Shown here: positions 15,402-25,178 of the stretch, piece by piece
Numbering within the stretch: the stretch's first letter is position 1
Layout of the letters: each line of letters begins with the position of its first letter
Source of the DNA: Canicola haemoglobinophilus
GTDB taxonomy: Bacteria; Pseudomonadota; Gammaproteobacteria; Enterobacterales; Pasteurellaceae
Direction of reading: 5' to 3'
Length of the DNA stretch: 64,000 nt
NCBI RefSeq assembly: GCF_002015075.1
Contig: NZ_MUXZ01000005.1
Coordinates: 22,485 to 86,484, forward strand
Position numbers and translations under genes: made by a program
The notes under the pieces: model-generated
Databases searched by the model: none
What the model was told of the DNA's origin: nothing
What the model saw: only the letters and a program-made list of their open reading frames with translations

Positions 15402-18400
15402 TAGAATAAACTCTCCAATTCAGAAATTAAACGCCAATCTGGTTTATCAAAAAATACACCTGAACTATCCTTACCATTCATACCACGCAAGAAAGTATAA
15501 ATTACACCGCCAAAATCACGTTCATAATCATAATTTTTATCTCGCTCTTTTAAATAACGATGTAAGGCAATGGTATAAATTAAATATTGCCAATCATAAT
15601 GGCTATTGCACATGGCTTTGCTTAAATTGTCTTGCTCATAATCTCGTGGGGAATTTCCTAATAAATTAGACTTATAATCTAATAAATAATATTTCCCTTC
15701 AAAACGGACAACCAAATCAATAAAACCTCTTACCATGCCTTGAATACTCTCCATTAATAATGGAGGCGAAGGTAAATGATGATATTTATGTAAAAGCTGA
15801 TTAAAGGCATTTTGATTAAATCGTTGATTTAATTTCAAATAAAATTGCATTTCTTTTAAACAATCTTGCTGTTTAATATTTCCTAACGTAAATGCCGTAT
15901 ATCCTTCGATTAAAGGTGTATTAAAGATTGCCTCAATCCACTGATGTAAAGATATTTGCCATTCATCAGATAATTGCAAAGCCTGACAAAGTTTAGATAA
16001 ATGTTCCTCATTTAAGGCTTGCTCCATATTATATTTTTCAAAATAACGATGGATTTCAGTTCCAATATGCGTACCATGAGGAAAGTCAAAAGGTGAGAAA
16101 CCTGCTGGATAATCAGAAACCACATTCAACTCAACATCACTGCTAATAGGCTGAATTAACCTCTTATTATCTTTGAAGTCATAATCTCTTGCCTGATCAA
16201 AAACGCCCTCAATTTCTACCGCACTTTGAATTTTTTGCTGAGCATGTAAGGCTTTGTTACGTTGATGACGATAGGTAATTTCGGTAAAACTGGTTACTGT
16301 CCAATCCCTTTCAATCCAACCATGAAACTCTTCAGCGGTAACTGGTTGAAGTTCCTCCTCCATTGCAACATGCTCTCTTTGTTCTGCCAACAGTTGCTCA
16401 GCGTTTTCAACGAAAATACACTTATCTCCCAATTGTTCAATCATTGGCGTTAACAACTCATTTGTATCATATTCAGTAATGTTTTTATTGATACCAATTT
16501 CCCCTTTACTTAATACATACAACAACGCATTCCATTTTTTATCAAAAACAGTCGGGAGATTAACTACAATCTGATATTTCGCACGAGTAAGGGCAACATA
16601 AAGCAAACGAATATCTTCCGCCATACGTTCTTTTTCAATATATTCCGAATGTTGTTTATCCATATCCCATAACACTTGTTCCTTATCTTCATCATAGTAA
16701 GTGTTAATAGAATTATCGTGGAAACGAGAAGGCTTACAAATAAAAGGAAGCCAAACTAAATCATAAGCTAGACCTTTAGATTTATGCAATGTCACAATTT
16801 TGACTAATTCTCTATCACTTTCTAAACGGATTTGCTCTTCTAAACGATCTTCCCCTTGAATTTGTTTTTCAAACCAACGAAGTAAAGCTGCTTCCGTATC
16901 GTTCAGTCTTGCTGCGTGTTGCAATAATTCACTTAAATGCCACAAGTCCGTCATTTTTCTTTCACCTTGTGTCATTATTTGTAAATTTTCATTAATTTTT
17001 TCAGCATTGAACAAATGATGCAACATCGGCAAAACACCTTGTTTTTGCCATTGTTTCTGATAAGCAATAAAACGCTCTACGTAACTTTCCCATAAGCTTT
17101 CATCTTGTTTAATTTGGAAAATTTCTGCACTGCTTTTAGCAAAAAGGCTCGAACTAATTGCATTGAGAATATTATTTTCATTTAAAGGATTTAAACATGC
17201 TCGCAAAATAGACAATAATTCTTGTGCTGTAATGCTATCAAAAACATTACTTGTATCCGATAAATAAACTGATGAAATACCTTTCGCACTTAGCGCTTTT
17301 TGTATTTTCTCCGCTTGGAAAAAACTACTTACTAAAACTGCAATATTTTTAGCTCTTAATGGCTTATTGTCTAAAACAGCTTGATTCCGAACCGCACTTT
17401 GCAACCAATGCTCAATAGACAATGCACAATTTTCTGCTAATTGATCATCATTGCCATCTGTCATATAGCATCTTAACGCTGGTTCAGCTTTCCCATTTAA
17501 TAAGAATTGATGAGGAATGAGATTACCTTGCTCATCGTAGTTCAAACCTTTGGCAATTTGCTGAAATTTAATTTTTTTATATAAAAATGGTGGGGGCTCC
17601 TGAAAGTCAAAGAGATGGTTAACTACTTGAATAAGTGGCTGTGTAGATCGCCAGTTTTCACCCAAATTGAACTGATGCTGTGCGTTTTCTGTTGCTTTTA
17701 AATAAGTAAAAATATCTGCCCCACGGAATTTATAAATAGATTGTTTAGGATCACCGATCATAATAAATCCCGAATTTCCCTCCGCACTTTCCATATAAAT
17801 TCGTTTGAAAATATCATATTGCTGTTGATCTGTGTCCTGAAATTCATCAATCATCGCAAAAGGATATTGATGACGAATAAGCTGTGCTAGTTCTTGTCCT
17901 TGTGGCTGATATAAAGCTTCACGCACTAAACGCAAAAGATCATCAAAGCCTTTCTGTTGATGGGTTAATTTATAATCTAACACCTTACGACTTAACTCTT
18001 GCATGCAATGATATAAAAGCACGGAAACATTATTCGTCATTTGTGCAATTTCATTAGCTGCTAAACTTTCTAATTCTGCAAATAATGCATGCGATACTTC
18101 AGGTTCTTTTTTTGCTAATTCTGATTGATAAAAATATTTTGCTTGATCAGGCGGAGAAATGACATATAAGTTATTTGCCCAATCGCGCATTTTATTAAAA
18201 CGACTTTCAAACCAATCTTTACGCCATTTTTTTTCTACGACAAGATCTTTGAGTGTCTGTTCATTATCCAACCAACACTGTTTAAATTCATTAATTTTTT
18301 CAAGCTGTGGACCTACTTGTTCCTTTAGAAATAGTTGTAGATTACCTTCTAATAAGTGCGGTTTGTTTGTGTTTACTTTTGGTGGATTGGTAAGATATTT

Positions 18401-19060
18401 CTTCTCGATTTCCGATAATAACCCATTGGGAGAGCCTAATTTATTAAAAATAAAGTTCGCCACGAATAAAGGTTGTTGATAAAAATTTTCTCGCCATAAT
18501 TCATTTGCTAAACGTTTAATAAGATCCGTTTCATCCGTCACTAATTCCATATTGAAGTGAACCCCAGAATTAAAAGCATATTGCATCAACACTTGGCGAC
18601 AAAAACTATGGATAGTGGAAATAGCGGAAATATCCAAATTTTGTTCCGCTAAAGTTAAACGATAAATAGCAAGTTTAATGTCTTGAATATATGGCAATAA
18701 TTCTCGTGTAAATTGATCTTCGATAAGAGTCTTATCTCGATGTTGTTCATATTGAATGAGTTGCTGTTTTGTTTGCGAAATTCGTTCGCCAATTCTCTGT
18801 TTTAACTCCTGCGTAGCCATTTCAGTAAAGGTTACGACCAAAATTTGATTTACTTCCAATGCTTGAGGAAAGTTATTTTCCCCAGCTTGCAAGAGCAAAC
18901 GAATATAAAGGGAAACAATTGAGTGGGTTTTTCCAGTCCCTGCAGAAGCTTCAATTAAACTGACCGCACTTAACGGAGTAGAAATAGGATTAAAAGGTTG
19001 GGAAGGAGAAGTTTGTTCGGAAGACTGTTGATCTTGTAAATTAGCCATGAAATTACACAT
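15401..19060 (-). CDS. recB: exodeoxyribonuclease V beta subunit
   Basis: The 3'-5' helicase and nuclease subunit of RecBCD. UvrD-type helicase motifs: Walker A SAGTGKTHSIVS near residue 40, motif II DEFQDTDQQQYDIF, motif III GDPKQSIYKFRGADIF, motif V TLHKSKGLAYD, motif VI LYVALTRAKY. The C-terminal nuclease carries its catalytic Asp and Lys in YYLLDYKSNLLG. The length, 1219 residues, is normal. The first ATG (19060) and one four codons later (19048) are both possible; neither has a good ribosome site. Several uptake signal cores lie inside. Confidence 0.95.
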   Translation of the reverse strand: MCNFMANLQDQQSSEQTSPSQPFNPISTPLSAVSLIEASAGTGKTHSIVSLYIRLLLQAGENNFPQALEVNQILVVTFTEMATQELKQRIGERISQTKQQLIQYEQHRDKTLIEDQFTRELLPYIQDIKLAIYRLTLAEQNLDISAISTIHSFCRQVLMQYAFNSGVHFNMELVTDETDLIKRLANELWRENFYQQPLFVANFIFNKLGSPNGLLSEIEKKYLTNPPKVNTNKPHLLEGNLQLFLKEQVGPQLEKINEFKQCWLDNEQTLKDLVVEKKWRKDWFESRFNKMRDWANNLYVISPPDQAKYFYQSELAKKEPEVSHALFAELESLAANEIAQMTNNVSVLLYHCMQELSRKVLDYKLTHQQKGFDDLLRLVREALYQPQGQELAQLIRHQYPFAMIDEFQDTDQQQYDIFKRIYMESAEGNSGFIMIGDPKQSIYKFRGADIFTYLKATENAQHQFNLGENWRSTQPLIQVVNHLFDFQEPPPFLYKKIKFQQIAKGLNYDEQGNLIPHQFLLNGKAEPALRCYMTDGNDDQLAENCALSIEHWLQSAVRNQAVLDNKPLRAKNIAVLVSSFFQAEKIQKALSAKGISSVYLSDTSNVFDSITAQELLSILRACLNPLNENNILNAISSSLFAKSSAEIFQIKQDESLWESYVERFIAYQKQWQKQGVLPMLHHLFNAEKINENLQIMTQGERKMTDLWHLSELLQHAARLNDTEAALLRWFEKQIQGEDRLEEQIRLESDRELVKIVTLHKSKGLAYDLVWLPFICKPSRFHDNSINTYYDEDKEQVLWDMDKQHSEYIEKERMAEDIRLLYVALTRAKYQIVVNLPTVFDKKWNALLYVLSKGEIGINKNITEYDTNELLTPMIEQLGDKCIFVENAEQLLAEQREHVAMEEELQPVTAEEFHGWIERDWTVTSFTEITYRHQRNKALHAQQKIQSAVEIEGVFDQARDYDFKDNKRLIQPISSDVELNVVSDYPAGFSPFDFPHGTHIGTEIHRYFEKYNMEQALNEEHLSKLCQALQLSDEWQISLHQWIEAIFNTPLIEGYTAFTLGNIKQQDCLKEMQFYLKLNQRFNQNAFNQLLHKYHHLPSPPLLMESIQGMVRGFIDLVVRFEGKYYLLDYKSNLLGNSPRDYEQDNLSKAMCNSHYDWQYLIYTIALHRYLKERDKNYDYERDFGGVIYTFLRGMNGKDSSGVFFDKPDWRLISELESLF

Positions 19061-19204
19061 CGAAAATAGGACATAGAATGTTGGCTAATGTACCGAACCT
19101 CAGCAATTTTTGCAAACCTTGAGAAGGTATTTTCTTTTGATTGTATCAATTTGATTTTAAAGTAAAAATGGATTTTAGCGATTGAGAATATTAAAAACAT
19201 AAAA

Positions 19205-19226
19205 AAGCAAGGTTTTACCCTTGCTT
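19205..19226 (-). terminator. intrinsic terminator after the toxin-antitoxin pair
   Basis: The stem AAGCAAGG / CCTTGCTT with a six-base loop is followed on the minus strand by T6. It ends the toxin-antitoxin transcript. Confidence 0.75.
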
Positions 19227-19245
19227 TACATCTAATTCTATATTG

Positions 19246-19554
19246 TTAAATAGCCGCTATTTGCTTAAATAACTGCGGTTCTTTTTCTACTAGTTTTAAC
19301 AATAAAATAGCTTGGGCATTGGGTTTTGTTTTACCTTGTTCCCATGCTTGATAGGTTCTAACACTAGTGCGCAACTTATGTGCAAAAACGCCCTGTGAAA
19401 GATTAAGAGAATGTCTAATTTCTTTTATCTCTTCAGCCTTGATTGTTAAAGGCTCAAAGCGTTCTAGTGTTTCTGTTTTTAGTGTTCGCTTACCATCTAA
19501 ATGCTCTTCTAATGCGGCCAAGCCTTCCATTAAATCATCAAAAAATTTTGACAT
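19246..19554 (-). CDS. HigA/NadS-family helix-turn-helix antitoxin
   Basis: A 102-residue DNA-binding antitoxin. The N-terminal 40 residues are acidic and helical (toxin-binding in relatives). A Xre-type helix-turn-helix follows: IRHSLNLSQGVFAHKLRTSVRTYQAWEQGK. It lies 11 bases after the toxin gene, in the toxin-first order typical of HigBA systems. It should neutralise the toxin and repress the shared promoter. Clear family match; biological role not demonstrated. Confidence 0.85.
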   Translation of the reverse strand: MSKFFDDLMEGLAALEEHLDGKRTLKTETLERFEPLTIKAEEIKEIRHSLNLSQGVFAHKLRTSVRTYQAWEQGKTKPNAQAILLLKLVEKEPQLFKQIAAI

Positions 19555-19565
19555 AATATCCCCCC

Positions 19566-19901
19566 TTATAATTTGCTCTTAATTCGTTCAACAATCGCTA
19601 AAAATGCTTTTCTTTGCTCATTCGTTAAGTCTGTTTGCTGATTTTTGCTATAAGCAGATATAAAAAATATCTGACTTTCATTCAAAAAATAGTAATAAAT
19701 TACTCTATATCCACTCCGTTTTCCCTTATTGCTTTTTTCGCTTGACACTCTGATTTTTCGCAACCCAGCCATGCCTTGCATTAAATCACCTTTTTCGGGA
19801 TTTTGTAGCAACTCATTTTGCAATGCTCTATATTCTTCATCGGTTAAATATTCAGCTCTAAAGCGCTCAAAAGGCGGTAGCTCTAAAAATGTTAACTTCA
19901 T
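19566..19901 (-). CDS. HigB/RelE-family toxin
   Basis: A 111-residue basic protein of the RelE/ParE fold, resembling HigB2-type ribosome-dependent mRNA endonucleases. Characteristic parts are EYRALQNELLQNPEKGDLMQG, GLRKIRVS, and KGKRSGYRVIYYYF followed by the YSKNQQTDLTNEQRK tail. It is the first gene of the pair. Upstream, between 19905 and 19945, the DNA is AT-rich with an imperfect ATAC...GTAT dyad that could be the autoregulatory operator. Confidence 0.85.
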   Translation of the reverse strand: MKLTFLELPPFERFRAEYLTDEEYRALQNELLQNPEKGDLMQGMAGLRKIRVSSEKSNKGKRSGYRVIYYYFLNESQIFFISAYSKNQQTDLTNEQRKAFLAIVERIKSKL

Positions 19902-20041
19902 ATATTTTCTTCTCTATACCTTAATCAAGTATATATAATTTTCAATCATGCGCAACTCTTTATTATCTTTTCCAACAACGCAAGCGGTTACAATATCCTC
20001 TAGTGAAAGAATGTGAAATTAAGAACAGAATAAAAAAAGAA

Positions 20042-20065
20042 AACGGAGCAAATTTTTGCTCCGTT
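20042..20065 (-). terminator. intrinsic terminator after htpX
   Basis: An 11-bp stem AACGGAGCAAA / TTTGCTCCGTT is followed on the minus strand by a T-rich run. Confidence 0.75.
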
Positions 20066-20071
20066 CTCCTT

Positions 20072-20938
20072 TTATTTACCACCTAGCGTATTCAAGTTGC
20101 GTAGCGCTTCAATGCGCTTTTCTAATGGTGGATGGCTCAAGAATAAAGCAGCGAGTCCACCTCGTTTTCCATTAATTGCAAAAGCCGCTAATTGACCTTC
20201 CATTTCTTGTGGTTCATGTAAAGTTTGCAAGCGTTGTAAGGCTGCAATCATTTTATGTTTGCCGACTAATTCTGCTGAACCTGCATCCGCTTTAAATTCA
20301 CGATGACGAGAAAACCACATTGCGATCATGCTTGCTAACACGCCAAATACTAACTCAAGCACCATAGAAACCATAAAGTACATACCTTGGCTAGTATTAC
20401 CATCACGATCCGTCGCCGCAACCTTGGCAACCATTCGAGAAATAAAAATCACGAAGGTATTTAATACGCCTTGTAACAACGTCATGGTGACCATATCGCC
20501 ACTCTTAATATGGCTTACCTCATGGGCTAAAACAGCTTCAGCTTCATCTCTAGTCATAGAGTTGAGTAATCCGGTACTCACCGCAACAAGAGAATTCTTT
20601 TTCGTTGCACCTGTTGCAAAAGCATTAACATCCGCAGAATGATAAATAGCTACGGTTGGCATTGGTAAACCCGCTCTTTCCGCTTGAGAATGTACTGTTT
20701 GAACTAACCAACGTTCCGTTTCATTACGAGGTTGTTCAATAACTTGACCATTCACCGAACGTAACGCCATGGATTTTGACATTAATAAAGAAATAATAGA
20801 TCCAGTAAAACCAAATAAAGCAGCTAAAATCAACAAACCAGCTGCATCTTGACTTTGAATACCAGTCAAGGTCAAAATAATGTTAAAAACAAATAAAACC
20901 GCAAAGTTAGTAGCTAAAAAAAGCAAAATTCGCATCAT
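20072..20938 (-). CDS. htpX: membrane-bound zinc metalloprotease HtpX
   Basis: An inner-membrane M48 protease for quality control of membrane proteins. The zinc site HEVSH is in AVLAHEVSHIKSGD, and the third ligand region is FKADAGSAELVG. Two N-terminal and two central hydrophobic helices are visible. The MMRILLFLATN start and length (288 residues) match E. coli HtpX. The ATG is preceded by AAAGGAA. Known relatives are induced by the Cpx envelope stress system; no site is evident here. Confidence 0.95.
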   Translation of the reverse strand: MMRILLFLATNFAVLFVFNIILTLTGIQSQDAAGLLILAALFGFTGSIISLLMSKSMALRSVNGQVIEQPRNETERWLVQTVHSQAERAGLPMPTVAIYHSADVNAFATGATKKNSLVAVSTGLLNSMTRDEAEAVLAHEVSHIKSGDMVTMTLLQGVLNTFVIFISRMVAKVAATDRDGNTSQGMYFMVSMVLELVFGVLASMIAMWFSRHREFKADAGSAELVGKHKMIAALQRLQTLHEPQEMEGQLAAFAINGKRGGLAALFLSHPPLEKRIEALRNLNTLGGK

Positions 20939-21022
20939 AATAAAGTTCCTTTATAGTAAAAAAATTCCTCGCCTATAATAAGGACAAAATATTGAAACTC
21001 AAGGGAAAAGAAAAAATATTTA

Positions 21023-22087
21023 TCACCATAAACTCATTTGTTTTTGTTCTGTCATTGTGGGGATATTGACATGCAATCCAACTAGGCGCACAGAACGATT
21101 TTGGCAGCGCTGCCAAATTTGCATTAATAACTGGATAAAGTTTTCTAACGAACATTCCACCGCACTTTTTTCCAATGTCGTAGTATGAAAGTCATCAAAT
21201 TTTAATTTCACGCCAATTTTACAAAATTGTTCAAGTGGAATAGTTGGACAAGCTCGCTTAATACGTTGTAACAACAACGGATAAAGGCGCTGAATAACCT
21301 CGATACCTTGCTCAGCTTGCCAAATATTTTTCATTAAAGTGCGCTCAATTCCGATAGATTTTGGTTCTCTATGCGGTTGCACAAGACGATCATCTATACC
21401 TTGGCTAAACTGCCAAATTCGCTGTCCTATTTTACCGAATTGATTGATTAGAACATGATAATCAAATTGCTGAATATCCAAACAAGTTTCCAAGCCCATT
21501 TGCTGTAATCGTTGTGTGGTAACTTTACCTACACCTGGAATTTTTCTCAGTGGCAATTGTTTAATAAAAATCTCAACTTCCTCTGGCTTAATTACAAACT
21601 GCCCATTGGGTTTATTCTGATCAGATGCAATTTTTGCTAAGAATTTTAGCGGGGCAATTCCAGCAGAAGCTGTCAATCCCGTTTCCTGAAAAATTGCTTG
21701 TCTAATTTCTTGTGCAATCCAAGTTGCTGAACCTGAGCATTTTTCACAATCTGTTACATCTAAATAAGCCTCGTCCAAAGATAAAGGCTCAATTAAATCT
21801 GTATAGCGCAAAAAAATCTGCTGGATTTGCTGTGAAACCTGTTTATACAAAGGCATATTGACTGGTAACAATACCAAATTAGGGCAAAGTTTTAGCGCTT
21901 GTGCTGTTGACATTGCACTGTGTAAACCAAACTGACGTGCAACATAATTACAAGTGCTTAAGACGCCTCGCTGACTAGCCAAACCACCTACGGCAACAGG
22001 CTTATGACGTAATTCCAGCTTATCTCTAATTTCAATAGAGGCATAAAAGCAATCCATATCAATATGAATAATTTTACGAGATGTCAT
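21023..22087 (-). CDS. dinB: DNA polymerase IV (Y-family)
   Basis: An error-prone translesion polymerase. Catalytic carboxylates are in HIDMDCFYASIE near the N-terminus and in PLSLDEAYLDVT near residue 100. The helix-hairpin-helix/thumb LPLRKIPGVGKVT and the little-finger domain follow. The ending EQKQMSLW resembles the beta-clamp-binding C-terminus of the family (QMSLW type). The start at MTSRKII gives 354 residues, the family length; fourteen upstream residues are not conserved. No LexA box was recognised. Confidence 0.93.
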   Translation of the reverse strand: MTSRKIIHIDMDCFYASIEIRDKLELRHKPVAVGGLASQRGVLSTCNYVARQFGLHSAMSTAQALKLCPNLVLLPVNMPLYKQVSQQIQQIFLRYTDLIEPLSLDEAYLDVTDCEKCSGSATWIAQEIRQAIFQETGLTASAGIAPLKFLAKIASDQNKPNGQFVIKPEEVEIFIKQLPLRKIPGVGKVTTQRLQQMGLETCLDIQQFDYHVLINQFGKIGQRIWQFSQGIDDRLVQPHREPKSIGIERTLMKNIWQAEQGIEVIQRLYPLLLQRIKRACPTIPLEQFCKIGVKLKFDDFHTTTLEKSAVECSLENFIQLLMQIWQRCQNRSVRLVGLHVNIPTMTEQKQMSLW

Positions 22088-22096
22088 AGTCAAAAA

Positions 22097-22131
22097 AAGT
22101 GCGGTCAAAATCATCAATTTGTACCGCACTT
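22097..22131 (-). terminator. inverted pair of uptake signals between rpiB and dinB
   Basis: AAGTGCGGT (22097-22105) and ACCGCACTT (22123-22131) face each other across 17 bases, forming a stem flanked by A/T-runs. Such inverted uptake-signal pairs commonly act as terminators in Haemophilus. It lies after rpiB and just before the dinB start. Confidence 0.65.
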
Positions 22132-22188
22132 TAGCACAAGTTACTGTATAAAAAAACAGATACCCAGTAATTTCTTTTTATTGTTATC

Positions 22189-22632
22189 TTATTTTGTTGC
22201 TAAATCCTCAATCATATCCAAACGCTGTTGATGTCTGCCTCCATCATAAGGAGTATTCAACCATAATGTTGCTAAAGCCAATGCTTTTTGTGGAGAAATA
22301 ATATTTGCACCAAAAGCAATAATATTAGCATCATTATGCTCACGGCACATAAGTGCGGTTATTTCTTCACTGCATAATGCACAGCGGATACCTGAGATTT
22401 TATTGGCAGCGATGGAAATACCAACACCAGTTCCACAAATTAAAATCCCCATATCTACTTTATTTTGTTTAATAGCTTGTGCGACAGATTCTGCATAAAT
22501 AGGGTAATGGGTTCTTTCTGCTGAATAAGTTCCCATATCCGTAACTAAATGCCCCTGTTTCGTTAATTTATCAATCAAAAAGGCTTTATGTTCAAGCCCA
22601 ATATGATCTGAACCAATTGCAATACGTTTCAT
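22189..22632 (-). CDS. rpiB: ribose/allose 6-phosphate isomerase B
   Basis: A cytoplasmic LacAB/RpiB-family isomerase: IAIGSDHIGLEHK at the N-terminus, the active-site Cys in LICGTGVGISIAANK and the His in EHNDANIIAFGA. E. coli RpiB also converts allose 6-phosphate to allulose 6-phosphate, and this gene is the last of the als cluster, so it should supply that step. The length is 147 residues. It starts directly after alsK (adjacent stop and start). Unlike the other genes of the cluster it contains an uptake signal core (22351). Confidence 0.9.
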   Translation of the reverse strand: MKRIAIGSDHIGLEHKAFLIDKLTKQGHLVTDMGTYSAERTHYPIYAESVAQAIKQNKVDMGILICGTGVGISIAANKISGIRCALCSEEITALMCREHNDANIIAFGANIISPQKALALATLWLNTPYDGGRHQQRLDMIEDLATK

Positions 22633-23529
22633 TTATGATTCTCCTATATGCTGGCTTGCATATAAAGCTGCACCAATAGCACCATTAAATAATGATGGTT
22701 CTGCTTTAAAGATAGTTAAATTTCTATAAGGTAAAGGTTTTCGAATATGATTTGCTAATAATCTTTTTAACGACTCTAGAGGGAAGTCTGGCATATCCAT
22801 AACTCCTCCACCTAAAATTAGCCCATGTGGATCGAATAAATTAACTACTGTACTTATGGCTTTAGCTAAATTGGTTAGATAATCCTTAATAAAAGGATGG
22901 TTGCATTGATGAGTAAAAATTTCCTCTATTGCAAACTCAAATTGTTGTTCCTCATACCAATGTTTTAATGCTCTTCCTGAACAAAGAGTTTCTAAACAAG
23001 CTTGATTACCACAACTACAGAGTAAATTCTTATCTCCATAAGGAATATGTCCTAGTTCGCCTGCTACGCCATTAGTCCCAAGAAACAGCCTACCATTAAG
23101 CCAAATGGAAAATCCAAGACCTGTACCAAGATAAACGCCTAAAGCAATTTTATTTTGCAGTTTATAGAAGTTAACGTCATAGATCATTTGTAAATTTACA
23201 TCACGTTCTAAATAAACTTCACAATTAAATTTTTTGGATAAGTATGGTACTAAATCGGAGAAATTTTGTGGTTCCATATTGAGATTAGGAACAGACAAAA
23301 CGTTCTTACGATCTGCAGAAATCGCAGCAGGTAAACCAATTACAATAGATTTCACATTGTGTTCATTTATGTATTTTTGGCAAAAATCTGTCAGTCCATT
23401 GAGCAGATTTTCTCCTAATACATCTTTTGTTTTTTGCCTATCCGTCAGAATAACTTGAGATTTCTGATCTAATAGACAAATACGAATATGGGTTGCTCCC
23501 ATATCTATTCCAACAAAAATATCAGCCAT
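22633..23529 (-). CDS. alsK: D-allose kinase (ROK family)
   Basis: A sugar kinase of the ROK family: the ATP-binding start FVGIDMGATHIRI, the GTGLGFSIW loop, and the ROK signature with zinc-site residues GELGHIPYGDKNLLCSCGNQACLE. The length, 298 residues, is normal. Its place between alsE and rpiB in an als cluster points to phosphorylation of D-allose at C6; the sequence alone would only say ROK sugar kinase. No uptake signal core. Confidence 0.85.
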   Translation of the reverse strand: MADIFVGIDMGATHIRICLLDQKSQVILTDRQKTKDVLGENLLNGLTDFCQKYINEHNVKSIVIGLPAAISADRKNVLSVPNLNMEPQNFSDLVPYLSKKFNCEVYLERDVNLQMIYDVNFYKLQNKIALGVYLGTGLGFSIWLNGRLFLGTNGVAGELGHIPYGDKNLLCSCGNQACLETLCSGRALKHWYEEQQFEFAIEEIFTHQCNHPFIKDYLTNLAKAISTVVNLFDPHGLILGGGVMDMPDFPLESLKRLLANHIRKPLPYRNLTIFKAEPSLFNGAIGAALYASQHIGES

Positions 23530-23539
23530 AGCTTATTCC

Positions 23540-24211
23540 TTAGCAATATTTAGCAAGATCATTTTCTAATATTTCCCAAGCTTTCACTATATCCTCTGAA
23601 TTATTGAACAGCCCTGATGTTCCTACAATAAGTACGTCAGCACCAGCCTGAAGTAGCTGTTGATAAGTTTTAGGATTACAAGATCCGTCTATTTCAATTT
23701 GATAATCTAATTTATTCTGCTCTCTAAACTGTTTTAGTTCAGTTATTTTCTCTAGCATTTCAGGAATAAAGGTTTGTCCTGCAAACCCAGGATCTACCGT
23801 TAATACTGTAACTTTAGAAGCTTTATGCAAATAATATTTAGCAAATTCAACTGGAGTTTCCGGATTAAAAATTAATCCTACTTGCATACCCAATCGTTTA
23901 ATTTTTTCAATTAAACGAAAAGCTTGCCCAGAAATGGTTTCTATATGCAAGGTAACCATATCGCAGCCTGATTTAGCTAATTCATCAATATAATTTTCAG
24001 GATGAGTTACCATCAGATGACAATCTAAGGGTTTGGTTGCTAATTTTTTTACTTGACTAACAAAAAATGGGGAAAGGGTTAAATTAGGTACGTAATGACC
24101 ATCCATAATATCAATATGGAAATAACCGACTTTCTTATCTAAAAATTCAATTTGTTCTTTGAATTTAGTCAAATCCATACACATCAATGAAGGGGAAATT
24201 AAAACTTTCAT
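23540..24211 (-). CDS. alsE: D-allulose-6-phosphate 3-epimerase
   Basis: A TIM-barrel epimerase converting allulose 6-phosphate to fructose 6-phosphate, which feeds glycolysis. It is close to E. coli AlsE: ISPSLMCMDL, YFHIDIMDGHYVPNLTLSPF (catalytic Asp and metal His), TVDPGFAGQTFIPEML and EIDGSCNPKTY. AlsE is distinguished from ribulose-phosphate epimerase Rpe by MCMDL and DGSCN. The length is 223 residues. Ten bases separate it from alsK. Confidence 0.9.
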   Translation of the reverse strand: MKVLISPSLMCMDLTKFKEQIEFLDKKVGYFHIDIMDGHYVPNLTLSPFFVSQVKKLATKPLDCHLMVTHPENYIDELAKSGCDMVTLHIETISGQAFRLIEKIKRLGMQVGLIFNPETPVEFAKYYLHKASKVTVLTVDPGFAGQTFIPEMLEKITELKQFREQNKLDYQIEIDGSCNPKTYQQLLQAGADVLIVGTSGLFNNSEDIVKAWEILENDLAKYC

Positions 24212-24227
24212 ATTACAAACTCCAAAA

Positions 24228-25178
24228 CTAACGACTAATTAAACGATCTAAAGCAACAGCGGTAATAATTAATCCGCCCATAACTACTAATTGATAATAG
24301 GTTTGTACTTGTAAAATATTTAAACCATTATTAATGGTTCCAATAATTAAGCCGCCTATTACCACAGAAAAAATACGTCCTTTTCCACCAAAGAAACTGG
24401 TTCCACCAATAATGGCACTCGCTATTGCGTAAGTTTCAAAGCCTACGCCAGCCAAAGGCTCTGCTGCTCCCAAACGAGCTGTTGATACCACACCAGCAAG
24501 ACCAGCACAGATACCTGAGATAATAAAAACAGCCATAGTATGAAATTTCACATCTATGCCTGAATAATAAGCAGATTCTCTATTTCCTCCTAAGGCATAA
24601 ATATTGCGGCCTAAACGAGTTTTATTAGTGATGAACCAAAGTATTAACGCCACAATAATGGCGAAAATCACAGGAACAGGAATCCATAAAAAATTCTGAG
24701 AAAAGAAATCGACAAATTCAAAAGAAAAGCCATAAATTGAATTAGCATCAGAGATAACTAAAGTTACGCCACGGAAAATAGCATTAGTACCTAAAGTGAT
24801 AATAAATGGATGAAGTCCTGTATAATTGACTAAAGCCCCATTGATTGCACCTAACCCACCACCAACAAATACGCCACCAATAATGGCTGATAAGGTTGGA
24901 TCTAATCCTAAAATCATCAACTTAGCAGTAACCATGCCTGCAAGTGCTAAAATAGCCCCTACAGATAAATCAATGCCTGCAATTAATATTGCAAAAAACT
25001 CTCCCATACCAATTAATACAGTAACGGAACTTTGCACAAAAATTTGCTGAATATTATTGGCTGTTAAAAAATATTGGCTAGATATAGAGCCGAATATGGC
25101 AACAATAATTGCTAATATAAAAAATGTGCCGTATTGATCCCAAAATCTTGGGAAATTAAATTTTGTATTAGTTTGCAT
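24228..25178 (-). CDS. alsC: D-allose ABC transporter permease
   Basis: A membrane permease of the ribose/allose (BPD_transp_2) type with about eight to ten hydrophobic segments; conserved blocks are GIDLSVGAILALAGM and GLHPFIITLGTNAIFRG, and ASAIIGGTSFFGGKG is the ATPase-contact loop. The length is 316 residues. It overlaps the alsA end by 11 bases, which suggests coupled translation. The allose assignment rests on its alsB and alsE neighbours. Confidence 0.9.
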   Translation of the reverse strand: MQTNTKFNFPRFWDQYGTFFILAIIVAIFGSISSQYFLTANNIQQIFVQSSVTVLIGMGEFFAILIAGIDLSVGAILALAGMVTAKLMILGLDPTLSAIIGGVFVGGGLGAINGALVNYTGLHPFIITLGTNAIFRGVTLVISDANSIYGFSFEFVDFFSQNFLWIPVPVIFAIIVALILWFITNKTRLGRNIYALGGNRESAYYSGIDVKFHTMAVFIISGICAGLAGVVSTARLGAAEPLAGVGFETYAIASAIIGGTSFFGGKGRIFSVVIGGLIIGTINNGLNILQVQTYYQLVVMGGLIITAVALDRLISR

